From the NCBI GenBank assembly GCA_031273405.1, contig JAISRW010000119.1, positions 1 to 18,476 of the forward strand: DNA of 18,476 nt, written 5' to 3'. Position 1 is the stretch's first letter. Each line of letters opens with the position of its first letter. Source of the DNA: Treponema sp. (lineage in GTDB: Bacteria; Spirochaetota; Spirochaetia; Treponematales; Breznakiellaceae). Below, piece by piece: positions 15,286 to 18,476 of the stretch. The notes beneath the pieces were generated by a model. That model had not been told where the DNA came from. It did no database searches and saw only the letters and a list, made by a program, of their open reading frames with translations. The position numbers and the translations under genes were made by a program.

Positions 15286-15375
15286 ATCGATTTTGGATTT
15301 ATCGATTTTGGATTTATTAATTTTGAGGGCATTAATTTTGAGGGCATTAATTTTTGGGGTCATTAATTTTAATCG
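15286..15375. repeat. Six-unit tandem repeat of about 15 bp
   Basis: Units start at 15286, 15301, 15316, 15331, 15346 and 15362. The first two read ATCGATTTTGGATTT, the next two ATTAATTTTGAGGGC; the fifth is one base longer and the sixth is cut short. The array ends at the ribosome site (GAGGAG, 15375-15380) of the FtrD-like gene, filling the spacer after the miniprotein gene. Confidence 0.8.
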
Positions 15376-15386
15376 AGGAGTTTAAA

Positions 15387-15866
15387 ATGAAAAGACATTG
15401 CGTGAAATATAAGGTTTTGGCATCGGTTATGATGTTTATGGCCGGTCTTTTGCCTGCCCAGACAGGTCAGCAAAACGTGGTCAAGCCGCCGGTTGCTAAC
15501 CAGGACCTGGTGATCCGCGTTGCGGAAGTTACGGAGAACGCGGTTTTTTTCCCCGTCGATATTGAAGGAACCAGGCTCGAAGTCTTAGCGGTAAAAGCGC
15601 CGGACGGAACTATCAGGACGGCGTTTAATACCTGCCAGGTCTGCTACGGTTCAGGCCGGGGGTTCTATAAACAGCAGGGATCGGTGCTGGTGTGCCAGAA
15701 CTGCGGCAACCGCTTCCGTATGAGCCAGGTTGGTGTGCGTTCCGGGGGCTGCAACCCGGTTCCGATTTCCGCGGCCAACAAGACGGTAACGGACGCGGCC
15801 ATTATCATTTCAAAGGATTTCCTGAAAGAAGCGAAGGTTATTTTTTCCCGGTGGAGGCGGACTTAG
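15387..15866 (+). CDS. Secreted FtrD-like (DUF2318) iron-sulfur-type protein
   Basis: A 159-residue protein with an N-terminal signal sequence ending near LLPAQ (about 20-25), so exported and possibly anchored. The core carries five cysteines in the FtrD-like/DUF2318 pattern: FNTCQVC (Cys83, Cys86), VCQNCG (Cys103, Cys106) and SGGCNPVPI (Cys122), with GRGFYKQQG between. The family is linked to membrane iron-sulfur or metal redox functions and to iron-uptake loci. Here the domain stands alone without the large membrane part seen in some relatives. The ATG at 15387 has GAGGAG six bases upstream; a longer frame to 15354 runs into the tandem repeat and was rejected. The gene ends 1 bp before copA, indicating cotranslation. 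A redox or metal-delivery role for copper is inference. Confidence 0.85.
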   Translation: MKRHCVKYKVLASVMMFMAGLLPAQTGQQNVVKPPVANQDLVIRVAEVTENAVFFPVDIEGTRLEVLAVKAPDGTIRTAFNTCQVCYGSGRGFYKQQGSVLVCQNCGNRFRMSQVGVRSGGCNPVPISAANKTVTDAAIIISKDFLKEAKVIFSRWRRT

Positions 15867-15867
15867 C

Positions 15868-18189
15868 ATGGAAAATCAAACATTAGCCATAGGCGGAATG
15901 ACCTGCGCCGTCTGCGCCCGGCGTGTCGAGACGGCTCTCCGCAGACTGGAAGGCATTGAAACCGCGTCGGTAAACTTGGCTACAGAAAAAGCCACGATAG
16001 TTTACGATCCGGCGGCGATCAGGACGCCGGCAATAAAAGAAGCCGTAGAAAAAGCCGGATACACAGTCCTGGAAACAAGGGATAAGGCGGTAGACGAAGA
16101 CAGATTGCGCAAGGAGAAAGCGATAAAAGTCCTCAGGACAAAATTTATTGTTGCCGCCGCTCTTGGGCTGCCCCTGCTTTATATCGCCATGGTTCCCATG
16201 ATCACCTGGTTTGATCTACCCTTCCCCAAGGCATTGGCGCCGATGAATTTCCCCTTCCTCTACGCCCTGGCGGAATTGGCGCTGGTAATCCCTATCATCG
16301 CCGCAGGATACCGGTTTTATACGGTGGGTTTTAAAAACCTCCTCCACCGGAGCCCCAACATGGACAGTCTTATCGCCATTGGGACGACGGCGGCGGTGGT
16401 TTACAGCGTCTTTAATCTTTGGCAGATTTACAAAGGCAATTTTCGGGCTGTAGAATCTCTTTATTTTGAAACCGCCGGGGTCATTATCGCGCTTATTCTG
16501 CTCGGGAAAACTCTGGAAGCCGTATCAAAGGGCCGCACCAGCGAAGCTATCAAAAAGCTCATGGGGCTTGCCCCAAAAACGGCGGTTATCATAGAGAAAG
16601 GGGAGGAAAAAGAAATCCCCATAGACGAAGTTCTTCCCGGCGATATAATCGTGGTAAAGCCGGGGGCGAAGATTCCGGTGGACGGCACGGTAACGGAAGG
16701 CGGTACTTCCATAGACGAATCCATGCTGACCGGGGAGAGTATGCCGGTGGACAAGAAACCCGGCGATCCGGTCTACGGCGCCACCATCAACGCCAACGGC
16801 CTTATCCGGTTTAAGGCAACCAAGGTCGGGAGCGACACGGCGCTGGCCCAAATCATCAAGCTGGTGGAAGACGCCCAGGGTTCCAAGGCCCCTATCGCGC
16901 AGATGGCGGACATTGTGTCAGGGTACTTTGTTCCCATCGTCTGCGTGATCGCCGTCCTTGCCGGGATTGGGTGGTTCGCGGCGGCCTCGGCGGGAATTGT
17001 CACGCTCCCTGCCGGAAAATCGGCGCTGGAATTCTCCCTGACCATTTTTATTTCCGTGCTGGTCATCGCCTGCCCCTGCGCCCTGGGGCTTGCCACGCCT
17101 ACGGCGATCATGGTGGGAACCGGCAAGGGGGCGGAAAACGGCATCCTGATTAAAGGCGGGGAAGCCCTCGAAATCACCCATAAAATCAACACGATTGTAT
17201 TTGACAAAACCGGAACCCTCACCGAAGGGAAGCCGGAAGTCACCGATGTGGCAGCCGCGGCAGGGATAGAAAAAGATTACCTTCTGCAGATGACCGCCTC
17301 CGCGGAAAAAGGATCGGAGCATCCCCTGGGGCAGGCGATTGTCCGGGGGGCGCAAAACAGGGGGCTCGAAATCTTTAGCACCGGCAGTTTTAAGGCCCTC
17401 ACGGGCCGGGGCATTGAAGCGGTGATAAAAGGCGTTGCGGTGCTGGCGGGGAACAGGAAGCTCATGGACGAAAGGAACATTCCCCTGGCGGAGTTGGAAG
17501 CCGAAAGCGACAGGCTCGCCGGCGAAGGCAAAACACCGATGTATGTCGCTCTGGACGGAAAGGCGGCGGGGATTGTGGCGGTAGCGGATGTGCTTAAAAA
17601 AAGCAGTAAGCAGGCTGTCGAGAGGCTCCGCAAAATGGGAATCGAAGTTGTCATGATCACCGGAGACAACAGGAAAACCGCCGCCGCCATTGCCGGACAG
17701 GCCGGGATCAACAAGGTCCTTTCGGAGGTGCTGCCCCAAGACAAGTCCAGGGAAGTAAAGAAGCTGCAGGAGGAAGGCCGCCGGGTTGCGATGGTCGGGG
17801 ACGGCATCAATGACGCCCCGGCTCTGGTGCAGGCGGACATCGGCATCGCCATCGGGAGCGGCACTGATGTGGCTATGGAGTCGGCTGATATTGTGCTTAT
17901 GCGCAGCGACCTTATGGATGTTCCGACGGCTATCAATCTGAGCAAACAGACCATCCGCACTATCAAGCAAAATCTGTTCTGGGCCTTCGGCTACAATACC
18001 CTGGGTATACCCATAGCCGCCGGCGGGCTCTACCTCCTGGGGGGGCCGCTCCTCAACCCCATATTCGCCGCCGCCGCCATGAGCATGAGTTCCGTATCGG
18101 TGCTGACCAATGCCCTCCGGCTCAAGCGGTTCAAACCGGCACGCGAAATCATGCCGGAGAAACCAGCGGTCTATGCCCGTTGCTGCTAA
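15868..18189 (+). CDS. copA: Copper-exporting P-type ATPase, P1B-1 class
   Basis: A 773-residue inner-membrane pump that exports Cu(I) (also Ag(I)) using ATP. An N-terminal HMA domain carries GGMTCAVC (Cys13, Cys16). The core shows LTGES (287-291, actuator), the metal-site CPC (402-404), phosphorylation site DKTGT (446-450, Asp446), EHP (484-486), TGDN (598-601) and GDGINDAP (644-651). TM7 has YN (709-710) and TM8 has MSMSS (738-742), the P1B-1 signature for monovalent copper. All catalytic residues are present and the length is normal. The C-terminus ends YARCC, an extra Cys pair. The ATG follows the FtrD-like stop by 1 bp; GGAGG lies 11 bases upstream. Last gene of the copper operon, followed by a strong hairpin terminator. 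Confidence 0.96.
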   Translation: MENQTLAIGGMTCAVCARRVETALRRLEGIETASVNLATEKATIVYDPAAIRTPAIKEAVEKAGYTVLETRDKAVDEDRLRKEKAIKVLRTKFIVAAALGLPLLYIAMVPMITWFDLPFPKALAPMNFPFLYALAELALVIPIIAAGYRFYTVGFKNLLHRSPNMDSLIAIGTTAAVVYSVFNLWQIYKGNFRAVESLYFETAGVIIALILLGKTLEAVSKGRTSEAIKKLMGLAPKTAVIIEKGEEKEIPIDEVLPGDIIVVKPGAKIPVDGTVTEGGTSIDESMLTGESMPVDKKPGDPVYGATINANGLIRFKATKVGSDTALAQIIKLVEDAQGSKAPIAQMADIVSGYFVPIVCVIAVLAGIGWFAAASAGIVTLPAGKSALEFSLTIFISVLVIACPCALGLATPTAIMVGTGKGAENGILIKGGEALEITHKINTIVFDKTGTLTEGKPEVTDVAAAAGIEKDYLLQMTASAEKGSEHPLGQAIVRGAQNRGLEIFSTGSFKALTGRGIEAVIKGVAVLAGNRKLMDERNIPLAELEAESDRLAGEGKTPMYVALDGKAAGIVAVADVLKKSSKQAVERLRKMGIEVVMITGDNRKTAAAIAGQAGINKVLSEVLPQDKSREVKKLQEEGRRVAMVGDGINDAPALVQADIGIAIGSGTDVAMESADIVLMRSDLMDVPTAINLSKQTIRTIKQNLFWAFGYNTLGIPIAAGGLYLLGGPLLNPIFAAAAMSMSSVSVLTNALRLKRFKPAREIMPEKPAVYARCC

Positions 18190-18276
18190 ACGTAATACTC
18201 AGGCGCCTCTATGCCAACAATGGCTGGTGTAAGCCCTCTCGTCCAATAGGGGGCGGCCCGAAATAAAACGCGGCTA

Positions 18277-18364
18277 GGAGTTTGTTGCGCTTCGCGCATA
18301 AAATCTCAAAAAACCGCCTAATCGGCGGTTGTGAACCTTCGGTTCGATTTACCTTACAAACTCC
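18277..18364. repeat. Cloverleaf-like structured repeat
   Basis: A 9-bp closing stem, GGAGTTTGT (18277-18285) with ACAAACTCC (18356-18364), encloses three hairpins: TGCGC/GCGCA (18286-18290, 18294-18298), AACCGCC/GGCGGTT (18312-18318, 18324-18330) and GAACC/GGTTC (18333-18337, 18341-18345). The 3- and 5-base loops exclude an ordinary tRNA. The GAACCTTCGGTTCGAT segment is shared with the 5062-5195 element. Confidence 0.6.
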
Positions 18365-18385
18365 GAAAGCATGCCCATTTATCGT

Positions 18386-18425
18386 GGTTTTCATGGCTTT
18401 TTTAACTAAAAAAGCCATGAAAACC
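18386..18425. terminator. Strong hairpin terminator after copA
   Basis: Perfect 19-bp inverted arms, 18386-18404 and 18407-18425, around a 2-base centre, with a T6 run closing the left arm and an A6 run opening the right. No other sequence in the window forms so long a perfect stem. It lies about 200 bp beyond the copA stop codon. Confidence 0.7.
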
Positions 18426-18435
18426 TACAAGAGCA

Positions 18436-18457
18436 ACAGGCTGCTAGCGCTTCGCGC
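18436..18457. repeat. Half of the ACAGGCTGCTA hairpin family
   Basis: ACAGGCTGCTA (18436-18446) is identical to 11191-11201. It is followed by GCGC-TTC-GCGC (18447-18457), which also occurs inside 18287-18297. The matching TAGCAGCCTGT arm is not nearby in the window and may lie beyond its end. Confidence 0.5.
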
Positions 18458-18476
18458 GTCAGGCTCAATAAAAACG

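Noticed and set aside
15090..15347. Minus-strand frames with repeated PSKL/INPKS units
   Set aside because: The apparent peptide repeat is only the 15-bp tandem DNA repeat read in frame, and it overlaps the miniprotein gene on the other strand.
16918..17970. 350-codon minus-strand frame inside copA
   Set aside because: Shadow of copA; no start signal or known motif, and copA has every P-type ATPase motif here.
18277..18364. tRNA gene
   Set aside because: The overall shape is a four-way junction, but the loops are 3-5 bases, no anticodon loop or standard D/T loop is present, and the closing stem is 9 bp.
18209..18418. 69-codon minus-strand frame after copA
   Set aside because: It runs through the cloverleaf-like repeat and half of the terminator hairpin; its codons reflect repeat structure and there is no ribosome site.

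Overview
This window looks like a chromosomal segment of a spirochaete, most likely a Treponema-type organism (family-level guess, moderate confidence). The clues are a dense set of spirochaete-style lipoproteins with relaxed lipoboxes, an MltD-type LysM transglycosylase beside TPR lipoproteins, a bacterial-type prolyl-tRNA synthetase, GC-rich genes and hairpin-rich intergenic spacers. Everything is called from the sequence alone, without database searches. No rRNA, tRNA, CRISPR array, transposase or phage gene was seen.

Region 1 (1-4897, all minus strand) is a lipoprotein block in two operons. The first reads LpoB-like (2576-3199), COG3014-like (1194-2507), then LPP20-like (1-1206), the last two genes overlapping. 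The second reads LPP20-like (4316-4897), then a second LPP20-related lipoprotein (3474-4307). A three-hairpin array (3323-3458) lies between the two operons.

Region 2 (4898-5307) is a gene-free spacer with a large structured inverted repeat and a direct repeat.

Region 3 (5308-8688, minus) is a tightly coupled three-gene envelope operon: TPR lipoprotein, MltD-like lytic transglycosylase with two LysM modules, and a secreted protein whose C-terminal half resembles FlgP/LPP20-associated proteins. A compact divergent promoter (8719-8748) separates it from Region 4 (8756-11112, plus), a small polytopic membrane protein overlapping a large TPR lipoprotein. These genes probably serve peptidoglycan and outer-envelope maintenance.

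Region 5 (11199-13040, minus) is proS, convergent with Region 4 across a bidirectional hairpin terminator.

Region 6 (13078-18425, plus) is a copper-handling operon. It holds an HMA-SafE/TauE-type membrane protein with two cupredoxin-like C-terminal domains, a 34-residue single-span miniprotein with a His-Trp-His-Cys motif, a secreted FtrD-like (DUF2318) five-cysteine protein preceded by a six-unit tandem repeat, and a CopA-type Cu(I) P-type ATPase. The parts fit a scheme in which copper is captured by HMA and cupredoxin modules, moved or reduced at the membrane and exported by CopA. A dyad over the putative -10 is a candidate metal-responsive operator, but no regulator gene is in the window. 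The right end (18190-18476) holds a cloverleaf-like repeat and a strong terminator.
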